A DNA stretch of 64,000 nucleotides from Talpa occidentalis. Lineage: Eukaryota > Chordata > Mammalia > Eulipotyphla > Talpidae. Shown here piece by piece: positions 11,291 to 21,739 of the stretch (the stretch's first letter is position 1; every line of letters starts with the position of its first letter). Made by a program: the position numbers and the translations under genes. The stretch is from assembly GCF_014898055.3 (NCBI RefSeq), contig NW_023603184.1, forward strand, positions 30,978,808 to 31,042,807. Direction: 5' to 3'. The notes beneath the pieces were generated by a model, which saw only the letters and a program-made list of their open reading frames with translations, was not told the origin of the DNA and searched no databases.

Positions 11291-12790
11291 GTGCAAATGA
11301 GGAAGAATGAGCCTTAGCATATAAACCAAGTTCAATAATAAAAATAGTAATTATTATTGAACTTTAATTTGTAATTTATACTTTGTCATTATTATAATTA
11401 TGTGCATGGTTGTTTTATTGTTGTCATCAATGATTATGACTTCTCGCCTATGGTAGTGCAAGATTTTGAAGACAGCCAAGGATGAGGTCTTATTCATCTC
11501 TGATCCCTGGAGGTTGGTATATAGCCTGATACACAACAGACACTCAGGCTCAGTTAAATGTGAGCGATGAATGAACACAGGAGAGGCAAGAGCCATCACA
11601 AGAGCGGTCCTGGAGCCAACAGACACACGCTCATTACACTTCCATCTGCCTGGCCGTCTTTGTGGGCCACCTAGTGCTATCAGTCAAAGCTGGCCAAACT
11701 GTCCTGGTGCTGGCTGTCGGCATCCTTGCCTCCAAACAGTCACCAGAGAGGTGCAGGTGAGCAGGCTGACAGCAACATCCAGCTGCCTTTGGGACTCTGC
11801 CTCCCAGGAGCTTGTACAGATGGAACCTGTGCTCCTGGCAGAGGGAAGGCGTGGTGCTTCTGCCATCACAGGCCGCCGCCGTGAGCACCCATTAAAGCAA
11901 TGATCGTGGCGTGTTTGACTTTTTACCTCGTGACTTGTGCTTCTCAGCACGGAAGGTTCGTAATGGATGTCAGACTTTGAATTTCTTATCATGTTGTTTA
12001 TATCTAATAAGTGACTCGCCCTGTTTTTTTAAAAGTCAGCTTTTAAAAATACTGTGTTTGAACATCTGTCAAGGGCTGGGGATTAGCTGAATAGGCACTG
12101 GATGCCAGGATATTATATTCTCTCTTATCCTTTATACTGTAATTATCTTGATCCTCAAACAACTCAGCACCAGTTACAACCACTTTCGCAGACTTGTTGT
12201 TGCTGCAAATTCAAAAAATTATTTTATTTGAATCTAAATTAAACTGATATGTAACAAGGTTTTTTTTTCATGCTAAGTCTCAAAAAAACAGTATCTGCAG
12301 ATGATTAAAAAACAGTAAAACACGGACAATTTCAAAGTTTATTTCAAGAATAAACTCATGAAAATTCATCTAATTATGCAGCAGTGTACCAAAAATAATC
12401 TTTTCCAAACCTAAATTTGTTTAACAAAACACACAGTCAGCTAAGCCAAATGAAAGCAAACGTGTGTTTATGCCATAGTCACCCCCTCCCCCGGTCGCTC
12501 CAGTGGGCACAAGGTCTTGGCAGGGTTCGGAAGCCTGTTTTCAGCTTCTGTGATCTGAGCTTTGCTTGCCATCCTTTTCAATGAAGGGCCATTGGCATCC
12601 ATGGGTCATAGAAATGGACCCTGCCGTGAGTGATCTCTGCTCCTGGCTATGTGCAGAACTGAGGGATGGGGAACTAGAGCATTTTACTCTCAAGAAATTA
12701 GGGGGCAAAAGACATTATCTAAATAATGCACCTGAATGCATGCACGGTCAGCAGCCTCTGTCACTTAATAATCAGAGCAGTACCAGCTAC
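11291..12790. other. Unique non-coding DNA
   Basis: It holds AT-rich patches (11335-11420, 12200-12300) and no supported gene. The overlapping open frames at 11571-11992 on both strands are shadows of one another and show no protein features. Confidence 0.4.
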
Positions 12791-12799
12791 TGTGTGCTG

Positions 12800-13000
12800 A
12801 GTCCCTGCTCTTGGTCAGGTGTTTATATGAGAGCCTTATACTCATTTTATTATAGATCTATATAACAAAACTGCGAGCTAGCTGTGGTCACTCCTACTAC
12901 ACAGATGTGGAAACTGAGGTTCAAAGGTAAAGAACCTTCCTAAGATCTTATAATTTCCTAAGCTGAGATTGGAATCAGTCTATCTTTGCGAGCACATTCT
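12800..13000 (+). repeat. MIR SINE fragment
   Basis: The MIR core is seen in 'cacagatgtggaaactgagg', 'ttcaaaggtaaagaacctt' and 'gctgagattggaatcag'. Confidence 0.75.
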
Positions 13001-13328
13001 TATCTGCTATATCATACCATGCTAATGCAACCCTGGGCTCACTTCTTTGGGAAATCCATGGGAACCCCACTTCTCTCATCCCAAGCATGTTTCTCATTAA
13101 TCTGAAAAATGGAGAATATAAAACTTAGGACATAGAACATTTTCAGAAAGGTCCTCCCCAGTGGCGCAGTGGTTGAGCACTGGGTTGCGAAGCTGCCCGC
13201 AGCCTCTGCAGCACTGGTTCGATCTCCGGCCACCAGGCAAGGGTCCCACATGGTGCGCAGACCTCTCCTGCCACCCGCTGCTCCCCTCAGCAGTGTACTT
13301 TCGTCGGTCTGCCTGTTCTGTTCCCCGC

Positions 13329-13766
13329 TGTAGAGGCAGGACATGTGTAGGGCCAGGAATGACCACAGTGCAGGTTTTCTGATCCAGCAGGTTGGGTAAA
13401 GGAGGTGTGAGAGTCCTTAGTGGTTCTGCAGGTTTTTTATTATGATTTATTAGGCATATGGCAGGCAAGGGTGCCGGGGTGCCGGGAGGCTGGCAGTTCT
13501 CCCAGCCCCCAGCAAATCCTCACTCTATCTGGGCTCTCTGGCATTCTCTCTGCTTCTCTGCTCTCAGCTTCTCTTTTGGCTTCTACTGGCGTCCTCATGA
13601 TGCCGCCCTTAAAAGCCCAGTCTTAGCCCAGGTGAATCTCATCTACCTATGCCCACACCCGACTCCAGGTGCCCGCCATCAGGCATGCATTCAGGACCGC
13701 AAGGATCCATCATCTATCCTGATGGTGGGAGGGCAGAAAAGCCTGACACTTTTTCCTTACCCTACA
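13329..13766 (-). mobile_element. LTR-A copy 1 (tandem pair, nested in SINE)
   Basis: Minus-strand LTR of the TGTAG...CTACA family. Its 5' end (minus strand TGTAGGGTAA) is at 13766. The opposite end carries a short repeat of the LTR terminus (tgtagaggcaggacatg, then tgtagggccaggaatg). The CCCGC before it at 13324-13328 is one half of the target duplication shared with the neighbouring LTR. No reading frame is preserved or expected. Confidence 0.88.
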
Positions 13767-14173
13767 ACGTGCCACTGAGCAGGTTTTCTATGATCCCATG
13801 CATATGGGGTAAAGGAGGAGAGAGTCCTGGAGACCTTGGCGGGTTTTCAGGCTTTTATTGGGATTACCAGGTACACAGCAGGCAGGGGTGCCGGGGGGCC
13901 GGGAGGCTAGCAGGCCTCCCAGCCCCCAGCAAGTCTTCACTCTTTCTGGGCTCTCTGAAATTCTCTCATTTTCTCTCTGCTTCTCTCAGCTTCTGTTCGT
14001 TCTTGGCTTCTGGTGGCGTCCCCGTGACGTTGCCCTTATAAACTCAGTCTCTCAGCCCAGGTGTACCCACTCCAGGTGCCCGCCTTCAGGCATGCATTCA
14101 GGACCGCAGGGTTCCCTCATCCATCCTAGTGGCGAGAGGGCAGAAAAGCCTGATACTTTTTCCTTACCCTACA
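13767..14173 (-). mobile_element. LTR-A copy 2 (tandem pair, nested in SINE)
   Basis: This LTR is in the same orientation as copy 1 and abuts it directly. It lacks about 15 bp of its 3' terminus at the junction. Its 5' end lies at 14173 and is followed by CCCGC (14174-14178), which matches 13324-13328. The two LTRs behave as a single insert with no internal region. Confidence 0.88.
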
Positions 14174-14289
14174 CCCGCTCTGGCTCTGGTGAATTCTCTC
14201 ACCCTCCCGTGCTTCTGACTGTACCCGGTGCTTGTATAAATAAATAAATCTTAAAAAAAAAAAAAAACAATTTCAGAAAGCCTTAAGGC

Positions 14290-14687
14290 ATAATTTCCTG
14301 AGAATAGACACCCACTGAAGGCAAGAATATATCCATGTGTCCCAAGTAACCTCTGGAGTAGGGTGTGGGCATACGTAGGTGGGTACACCTGGGCTGAGAA
14401 TGGGCTTATAAGAGTGTAATGGAATGAGCAGAAGAGAATAGGAGGGAAAGAGAAGCAGTAGAGAGAGAACTAGACCACAAGAGAAGGCCGGAGAGCCCAG
14501 GAAGAGTGATGATTTGCTGGGGGCCGGGAAGGCCTGCCAGCCTCCCGGGCCCGGCACCCCTGCCTGCCCTGTACCTGGTAAAATCCCAACAAAAGCCTGA
14601 AAAAGCCACCAAGGGCCCCAGGACACTCTCCTTTGCTCGTCTACTCCAATCATAGAGCTCCTGCACTGTGCCCTTCCTGCCACTACA
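14290..14687 (+). mobile_element. LTR-A copy 3, 5' end degraded
   Basis: Plus-strand LTR-A. The match becomes clear from 'ctggagtagggtgtgg' (about 14354) through 'gagaaggccggagagcccag', the degenerate poly(A) signal region 'cccaacaaaagcctg', and the terminal 'ccactaca' at 14687. The 5' end is diverged and I see no convincing target duplication. Confidence 0.75.
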
Positions 14688-14860
14688 ACAGATGAGTGAC
14701 CAACTCCAGTGAACACGTCATTAGGGGGATGTTGTTACCTGACCAGTGACTCAATAATGTCACAATGGAGTTGGACCTTGACAGGCATGGACAAACAGCT
14801 ACGATTTCTTACCTATGTGACAGAGACCTTGTTTGAACCTCTCTGAGCATTGGAGAGAAA
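14688..14860. other. Unique spacer between LTRs
   Basis: No recognisable element. Confidence 0.35.
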
Positions 14861-14865
14861 TCATC

Positions 14866-15311
14866 TGTAGGGGGCAGGAATGGCCACAGCGCAGGTTTTC
14901 TGATCCCATGCAGACCGGGTAAAGGAGGAGTCAGAGTCCTCAGTGGTTTTTTGCACGTCTTTTATTGGGGTTCACCAGGCATATGGCAGGCAGGGGTGCT
15001 GGCTGGGGGGCTGGCAGGCCTCCCAGCCCCCAGCAAGTCTTCCCTCTATCTGGGCTCTCTGGCGTTCGTTCTGCTGCTTCTTGGCTTCTCTTTCGGCTTC
15101 TGCTTCGGCTTCTGCCGCTGCTGCTTCCACTGGCGTCCCTGTGACGCCGCCCTTAAAAAGCACAGTCTTAGCCCAGGTGAATCCTATCTACATCTGCCCA
15201 CACCCTATTCCAGGTGCCCGCATCAGGCATGCGTTCAGGACCTCAAGGATCCATCATCTATCCTGATGGCAGGAGGGCAGAAAAGCCTGACATTTTTTAC
15301 CTTACCCTACA
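14866..15311 (-). mobile_element. LTR-A copy 4, solo LTR with target duplication
   Basis: The copy begins TGTAGGGGGCAGG and ends ACCCTACA. It is flanked by the 5-bp duplication TCATC at 14861-14865 and 15312-15316. No internal sequence adjoins it, so it is a solo LTR produced by LTR-LTR recombination. A local expansion of a 'ggcttct' motif at about 15080-15130 makes it longer than its sisters. Confidence 0.9.
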
Positions 15312-15316
15312 TCATC

Positions 15317-15891
15317 CAACATCCAACATCCCTCTGCTTTTCTCCTTATATGGCTTTGAGTTGCCCCTGAAATACTGAAAGTCGTAACTCACTTGCTGTC
15401 GCAAATGTCACCAGCATCATCATTTGTGATAATGAGAACAGGGAAATAAGGTGAGAGAGGCTTGGACCAGGAATGAGAAGTCACAGTTAGCTACGACTTG
15501 GACTAGATTCCAGGAGAATATCCAAGGTCTATGTCAGGTGTAAACCCTATGTTTGCTGAAACCTACAAGGTCTTGGGGGTTCTCCCTCTGTCACTTGTCT
15601 GCCAGTGGCAATATTAGAAATTCACTAAATATTTTAGAATGTTGTTCATTTGTCTTAACTGGAATAAATGAACAAGTTAATGAAATAGGTTCAAAACCTA
15701 ATTAACAGCCTCCCTAAAACAAGTAAAATAAAGTCATTACTCTAACCATCTTCACAGAGTCCCCAGGCTTGTCCCACCAGTGCACCTTTTCTCTCCCTGA
15801 TAGTAATGTGTGAGCAAGGAGTCTGGCTGCTGGAAAGTCTGGTATTGATTTCCCACCCCTATCTGGAAGGGAGCTGGGACTTCCAGGGAAA
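15317..15891. other. Unique spacer
   Basis: No gene or repeat is recognised between the solo LTR and the complete LTR-A element. Confidence 0.35.
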
Positions 15892-15896
15892 CAGGG

Positions 15897-16296
15897 TGTA
15901 GCCTAAGTGAAAAAAGTGTTAGGCTTTTCTGCACTGCCACCATTAGGATTGGTGATGGATCCCTGTGGTCCTGAATGCACACCTGGAGTGGGGTGTGGAC
16001 ATTTGCAAGTGGGTACACCTGGGCTGAGAGACTGAGATTATAAGGGCAGCGTCACAGGGATGCCTGAAGAACCACGAGAGAAGCAGAGAGAACGCGAGAG
16101 AAGGCCGGAGAGCCCAGAAAGGTGAAGACTTGCCGGGGACTAGGAGGCCTGCCAGCCTCCTGAGCTCCCCAGCACCCTTGCCTGCCGTGTGCCTGGTAAA
16201 TCCCAATAAAAGCCTGAAAAGCCACCAAGGGCTCCAGTACTCTCCTCCTTCACCCATCTGCTTGGGTCCTGCTCCGTGTCCTTCCTGCCCCCTACA
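15897..16296 (+). mobile_element. 5' LTR of the complete LTR-A element
   Basis: A 400-bp LTR with TGTAG/CTACA termini, a TATA-like TTATAAG at 16038-16044, and a poly(A) signal AATAAA at 16205-16210 about 90 bp before its end. This is normal U3-R-U5 spacing. Confidence 0.9.
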
Positions 16297-17348
16297 ATTG
16301 GCGTTCGCCTAGAGGAGAGGATGGCCTGTGAGGACCAGCCCATGACCCCTGAGGCAGCAGAATCGTCGGAGAAGAAAGGACAACGATTCAGAGCCCGCCA
16401 GTGCTGACACAAGGAAGAAGCCTATGGACTTGGGACTAATGCACTTGGACTGACAATCCCGCCAGAAGGCGGAGGAACCTTAGCAGGTGGTTAATGTTTT
16501 GGGGACCCTGGGGCTGGATGGTATCGTTTGTAAACCCCAGGAGATGGGAATCTGGAGGTGGCCAGTGGGCCTCAGTGGCCAAAAGCAGCCAGTGCACTGC
16601 CCAGCAGCTAGGCAGAGGAAAAAAAGCCAATTTAGAAAGGCAAAAGCTGGTGCTAAGATTTGGAAGCCACGAGCGGCTGTTAAGCAGCCTGAGCATGCTA
16701 AAGAAGGCCAGCGAGTCTCTTAAAATCACCTGTGGGTGATGCCCTGCTCACGGTTGAGTGAGGGTGAGCTGTTGAAGAACCTGTCCTTGGGGGACGGGTG
16801 GGGAACGTGGCTTGTGGTAGAGCCCAAGCCGAAGAGGGGACCCAAGAGAGGCCGCATGTGGAGCTTGTATCCACGGACCCCCGACCCATGTGCTTGTGCA
16901 ATGGGTTGGCCTGAGTGCAGGGGTCTGAGTGTCACATTGGTGGCTATGAAAGCTGAGTGTTGGAGTGACTGCAGACAGAAAACCCTGAGGACTGGGCGAT
17001 TACCCCCAAAGAGTACAGAAACGCCAATCCAAGAGTGAGTGCATCCTGGGGGTGGATGCAGTGTGTGGCTTGTGGCTGAGACCACAGTCGTATGGATCCC
17101 CCCTTGAATGAGCAGTGCCTTTGGCAGAAGTGGTGGATCATATGCTGGTGCCAATAATCTTGTCTTTTGCCACTAGATTGGTGCACTGCCTGGACTTATT
17201 TGTGTTCTGTTGTGTTTTGTTATATTGTGATGTATTTCATTTGCTTTTGTGGGCCATGGCTGCAGTGTTTATATTGCCAAGAGAAACGTATATGACTTGT
17301 ATACAGACTGATATAGACTGTATGGCAGAAAACCCTGAGGGGGTGAAT
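16297..17348 (+). other. Non-coding interior of the LTR-A element
   Basis: The segment carries candidate priming sites at both ends (about 16298-16315 and 17335-17347). It repeats 'aaccctgagg' at about 16980 and 17330. Codons are broken by frequent stops in all frames, and no retroviral motif (zinc knuckle, protease DTG, RT YxDD) is visible. The tRNA used for priming cannot be named by eye beyond TGGCG. Confidence 0.75.
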
Positions 17349-18031
17349 TGTAGGGTAAGTGGAAAAAGTATCAGCTTTTCTGCCCTCCCACTATTAGGAT
17401 AGATGATGGATCCCTGTGATCCTGAATTCATGCCTGATGGCGGGCACCTGGAGTGGGGTGTGGACATGCATAAGTGGGCTGAGAGACTGCGATTATAAGG
17501 GCGGTGTCACGGGGACGCCTGAAGAACCATGAGAGAAGCAGAGAGAACGCGAGAGAAGGCCGGAGAGCCCAGAAAGAGTAAAGACTTGCAAGCTTGCTGG
17601 CCAGCCTCCCCGGCCCCCCAGCACCCTTGCCTGCTGTGTGCCTGGTAATCCCAATAAAAGCCTGAAAAGCCCTGGTGGCGCAGATGGTTTAGTGCCGCGC
17701 TGTGAAGCTGTCAGCAGCCTCTGCAGTGCCGGTTCGATCCCGGCTGGCCGGCGAGGGTCCCACATGGAGCGGCAGACCTCTCCTGTCGTGCCCACTGCTC
17801 CCCTCAGCAGTGTATTTTGTCAGTCTGCCTGTTCTGTTCCCAGCTCTATCTCTGGTGAATCCTCTCACCCTCCCGTGAATCTGGCCTGTACCCCAGTTCT
17901 TGAATAAAATAAATAAATCTTTTAAAAAAAAAAAAAAAACCTGAAAAGCCACCGAGGGCTCCAGGACTCCTCCTTCACCCCGTCTGCTCGGATCATAGAG
18001 ATCCTGCACTGTGCCCATTCCTGCCGCTACA
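17349..18031 (+). mobile_element. 3' LTR of the complete LTR-A element, interrupted by a SINE
   Basis: After subtracting the SINE the LTR is about 400 bp, like its 5' partner. It starts TGTAGGGTAAGTGG and ends CGCTACA, with AATAAA at 17653-17658. Confidence 0.9.
17671..17939 (+). mobile_element. tRNA-derived SINE, intermediate subfamily, inside the LTR
   Basis: The SINE sits just after the poly(A) signal of the 3' LTR. The 11-bp duplication cctgaaaagcc is at 17661-17671 and 17940-17950. The tail is AATAAAATAAATAAATC TTTT plus A tract. It is therefore younger than the LTR element that hosts it. Confidence 0.93.
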
Positions 18032-18444
18032 CAGGGTAATCTCATAGACCTCAAATTCCTTGAAACATGCTTCCTAAAATGGCTTAGTAAGTGAAGATCT
18101 TATTAATTATTGAGTTATAATTAACATGTAACATTCAGGTTTACAAGATAAGATTTGATATTTGTATGTATTACAGAGTGATCTCCACAGTTAAGTCTAG
18201 TTAATATCTACCATGTACAAAATTATTGTCCCCATGATCAGAACATTTAAGATTTACTTTCTTAGCAACTTTCAAAAAAGATACAGAATTATAAACTACA
18301 GTTGCCATGTTATACATGCCGTCCTTGTAACATTTCTTTTATAATAGGAAATTTATCTTTTGACCCTTTCATTTTCCACATTTCCCACCTCTGGCAACCA
18401 CCCATCCGTACTCTGTATCTATGAACCCATGTGTTGTTTTTATT

Positions 18445-18703
18445 ATTTTTTTAAGATTTATTTATTTATACAAGCACTGGGTTTAGGCAGAAGCACGGGA
18501 GGGTGAGAGAATTCACCAGAGCCAGAGCAGGAGCAGAACAGGCAGAATGACGAAGCACACTGCTGAGGGGAGCAGCGGGCGGCAAGTGAGGTCCTTCGTG
18601 CCATGTGGGACCCTCGCCGGTGGCCAGGAATCGAACCGGCGCTGCAGAGGCTGCGGGCAGCTTCGCGCCCAGTGCTCAACCGCTGCACCACCAGGGAAGG
18701 CCC
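18445..18703 (-). mobile_element. tRNA-derived SINE, young subfamily
   Basis: Minus-strand copy inserted in the L1 3' region, with tail (TTTAAGATTTATTTATTTATAC on the plus strand) and B box intact. A small deletion lies in the linker. Target duplication is obscured by flanking T-rich sequence. Confidence 0.88.
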
Positions 18704-18869
18704 TTTTTTGAATTATTATTAATGTAAGTTTTACAATAAGTCACATATAGCATATATCTTTCTCTAACTTATTTCACTTAAGTGTAACACCTTTAAGATT
18801 CACCTATGTTATTGCAAATGGCAAGATTTCATCATTTTCTATGGCTGAATAATATTCCACTGTAGTAGC

Positions 18870-18875
<6 letters not shown>

Positions 18876-18907
<32 letters not shown>
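18876..18907. repeat. (TA)n microsatellite
   Basis: About 16 TA units, arising at the usual TA-prone site of the L1 3' region. Confidence 0.95.
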
Positions 18908-18914
<7 letters not shown>

Positions 18915-19084
18915 GCAGAAATAGAAATAGTGGGTAGGTAAATAGATAGCTACATGGATATCACATTTTCTTTATAAATTCATCCATTAGTGAACACTTT
19001 GGTTGTTCCTATAGGTCAAGGTCTTTTATCTCAACATTCACCTATTCACCAAATAATTTTAGTTCCTGAAGAGTGTCTGACCCA

Positions 19085-19275
19085 GCGCTAGTCCCTGGCA
19101 CAGGGCTCTAGGCTTTTCTATTATTCTGTCTCTGTTACCTTGGACCAAGATCCTTAATTAAGCTTTCTGATCCTTGGTCTATTTATCTGTAAAACTGACA
19201 TCATCATATATGCCTTCCAGAGTTGATAGTAGGATCTAATAAGATTTAAATGCTTAGCACTCTATAGTGCTATGT
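19085..19275 (+). repeat. MIR SINE fragment
   Basis: Contains 'gttaccttggaccaagatcc', 'ttggtctatttatctgtaaa' and 'ctaataagatttaaatgctt' in MIR order. Confidence 0.7.
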
Positions 19276-19920
19276 CCTATACAGCAATTAAGAGAAATAA
19301 TAAAGAACAGAGAAATTTTTTATTATTATTAAAGATCTACAATAGTTAAAGAATAAAAGATTTTTTTAAAAAAGAAGATCTTTGGCTTTAACAGAGGGAT
19401 AAGTCATAGAAAGAATTAATTATAGCTGGAGGTTAGAAGCAACATGTGCATGTGTCCACACGGCCTCATGGCGCTGCACACTCCTGGCAAACCTCCCATT
19501 TCAGAGGAGCTCTGAGACCCCAGTCGCCTCTGCAGAGCCCTAACCCTGCCCCACTGTGTGCCCTCAGCTTATATCACACATGGATCTGCTGGTTGGTTCT
19601 GGAAGAGACTATATTCTTTCTGTCCCCTTTGTACAGTCTGCCACTTTTACTTGGAAAAGCTCTAGAAACTGGCAAGACCCAGTTCAATGGCAGGCCCTTT
19701 GAGATAACTTGAGGCCTTGTCCTCCTGTACAGACTGAAGTTTTGTTCCCTCTTGTCCCCGCAGCACTTGGACAGACTGCTAATGCAGTGTTCTTGTTGTG
19801 ACCAGTGTTCCAAAGCCCAAAGGACCCTTGAGGGAGTGGGCTCCTGCTCTTTACTGTGTCTATTCCAATGCCTGACACAGAAGACTTTGGAGATGGTAGG
19901 TATAGAGGGAGGTGAGTGGA
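19276..19920. other. Unique non-coding DNA
   Basis: No gene recognised. The frame at 19574-20068 (minus, 164 codons) has no family resemblance and overlaps a transposon fossil. Confidence 0.4.
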
Positions 19921-19924
19921 CAGG

Positions 19925-20400
19925 CAGAAAGAGTTCTGGGCAGCAGTTCTTAAAGTCTAGGAATTGGCTACACAAACTCACTTGCAGAAATTTTGAAAAC
20001 AAAGCACACCCATATTTCCAATTCTTCTGAGATTCTGTCAGTCTGTGGGCCTCAGGCAAACATGGCATTACTTTGAACCTAACCAGGCTTGGTATTCTTC
20101 ACTTGCACAGTCCATTCCAGAGCTCTGGGAGGAGCTCCAGCAATTTCTTATTCATAGCCCCACAATACCTAGAAGTGCTGGCCCCAGTATCTGGAATTTT
20201 AATATGCTTGTCAAGTGATTTTGATACACAGCAGGGCGAGGATCACTTGCTACTCAGTGTGTGACTCACAGACCAGAAGCATCAGCAACAGGTCGAGAGT
20301 GTTAGACACACAGACTCTCAGGTTCCACTTCAGATCTACAGTCTGAGTCCACATCTTAAAATCTATGGGCTGACTCTCACACTAAATCACATTCAAAATA
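19925..20400. repeat. MER5/MER20-like DNA transposon fossils
   Basis: Phrases such as 'cagcagttcttaaagtctag', 'actctcaggttccacttcag' and 'atcttaaaatctatgggctg' resemble old hAT-Charlie MITEs. Exact boundaries and family are uncertain. Confidence 0.45.
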
Positions 20401-21450
20401 AAGTTTGTGATGTCTGTGACTCAAGTAGTTTCTCCAAGAAAAAAATTATTTCCAGCTGTGTGATCACGGAGGTCTTTTTGGAAGAGGTGATCTCTGAACT
20501 CAGTCCTAAATTAGAGGCACCGTTTGAGAGTGTGAAGTACATTGCAGGAGAGAAGTAGCATCAGCAGACTCATGGAGGTGGGTAGTATAAGACTGTGCAG
20601 AGGCAGTTCAGAGTTCTTGGAATAGGATAGATAAGAGCAAGCAGCAGGTAAGTTGTCTGGAGTGAGGGTAAGAGACACAGGCAGACCATGGAGGCAAACA
20701 TGTGCCAGGTTAAGGCCTCTGGATTCTAATTAGGTAGGAATGTGGAATCTTTCAATTTTGCTCCAAAAGATGATCAGAGATCAAGCTGCAAAAATAAAAC
20801 TTTCCCCAGGAAAGGAAAGTGGCCATTGATAGTCATTCATGCTCAAGAGCAGGTTATATCCAGAACTTTCCTGAAAGAAGTAAAAGAAGAGAAGAGCTAG
20901 GACCAGAAATGAGAGCTGGGAGGAACTATGGGGAGTCATTCATATTTTTTCCCACCCTGGAGGGCTCTGGTAAGTCTCAATACTGGGTTCACATTGGGAA
21001 TTCCATGAATATGGGATGATGGTCTTAAAGAGGGGACTGAGCTGGGCGTGGTCAATCTGGACCTGTGAATCTCCCCATTCCCTCCAGGCTTCTTCACCTT
21101 TGCCGCTTCCTCAGTTTAATTCATTCTGCTAGCCCCAATAAAACCTCCCTGCGGGGTTGTTAGCAAGATTAAAGGAGATATTACAGCAAAGTACAGGAAC
21201 GCATTAGTACCTGAAAAAATGCATGTAATCCTTTGAACCCTGGAGTCAGAGCTCAAACTACATCTATTTTTCTATCCTATTCCTAGGTCAAGTTCTAACA
21301 CATAGTAGATTTTTAATGAATGCTTGATGGGAAAAAAAATGGCCAAAATACTAGTTAATGGGGAACTCATTATCATTTAACCTTTTGGAATTTTGTTGAG
21401 AATTAAATGTGTGGTGCACACATTTAATTGCCCATAGCAATAACATTTTA
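20401..21450. other. Unique non-coding DNA
   Basis: No supported gene. A weak MIR/L2 resemblance is seen near 21280-21330 (aacacatagtagatttttaa). Confidence 0.4.
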
Positions 21451-21454
21451 ATGA

Positions 21455-21600
21455 GCATTACCATGTGTCATCCCTGTGCTAAGCATTTATTTAATCCCAT
21501 TCTACAGATGAGAAAAGGGAAATTTAGAGGTGTTGAGCATCTTGCTCAAATTTCCATTGCAATTCAGCTAGAGAACTGGAGATAGAATTGAACAGTAAGA
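21455..21600 (+). repeat. MIR SINE fragment
   Basis: Contains 'catccctgtgctaagcattt', 'cccattctacagatgagaaa' and 'cttgctcaaatttccattgc'. Confidence 0.75.
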
Positions 21601-21739
21601 GAGAGATCTAAGCAGCACCCACTTGCAAAGCCTCCTCTCCACAGGTAAAACAGGTTCCACCAGGAAATGCACTTTGGCTTCTGTCTACCCCCACTTCATC
21701 TTATTCAAATGCTGGGGAGTCAACATCTCTTTTCATAAT

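Larger units (their letters stand above)
13151..14268 (+). mobile_element. tRNA-derived SINE split by an LTR insertion
   Basis: The SINE head occupies 13151-13328 and its tail 14174-14268, ending TAAATAAATAAATCTT plus A tract. Its own target duplication, tttcagaaag, is at 13141-13150 and 14271-14280. The two halves join in register (…tctgttccccgc / ctctggctctgg…) once the LTR block at 13329-14173 and one copy of its 5-bp duplication are taken out. Confidence 0.93.
15897..18031 (+). mobile_element. Complete non-autonomous LTR-A endogenous retrovirus-like element
   Basis: Two LTRs in the same orientation (15897-16296 and 17349-18031) flank a 1,052-bp interior. A perfect 5-bp target duplication, CAGGG, is at 15892-15896 and 18032-18036. 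The interior begins two bases after the 5' LTR with TTGGCG, a plausible primer-binding site start. It ends in a purine-rich tract (about 17335-17347, gagggggtgaa) just before the 3' LTR. No gag, pol or env-like frame is present; the longest frames are about 80-140 codons and unrecognisable. It would have needed enzymes from another element. Confidence 0.9.
18090..19020 (-). mobile_element. Old L1 3' end (3' UTR to ORF2 end)
   Basis: The plus strand reads 'gagttataattaacatgtaa', 'cttttgaccctttcatt', 'ctctggcaaccacccatc', 'tctttctctaacttatttca', 'gcaaatggcaagatttcatc' and 'ggctgaataatattccactg'. These are the landmarks of an L1M-type 3' region in reverse. A SINE and an AT repeat interrupt it. 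Confidence 0.85.

Noticed and set aside
16297..17348. Possible retroviral genes inside the LTR-A element
   Set aside because: All frames are broken and none shows gag, protease, reverse transcriptase or envelope motifs. It is better described as a non-coding interior.
19574..20068. 164-codon minus-strand open frame
   Set aside because: No recognisable domain. It overlaps a likely DNA-transposon fossil, and a chance frame of this size is not unusual in 64 kb with six frames.
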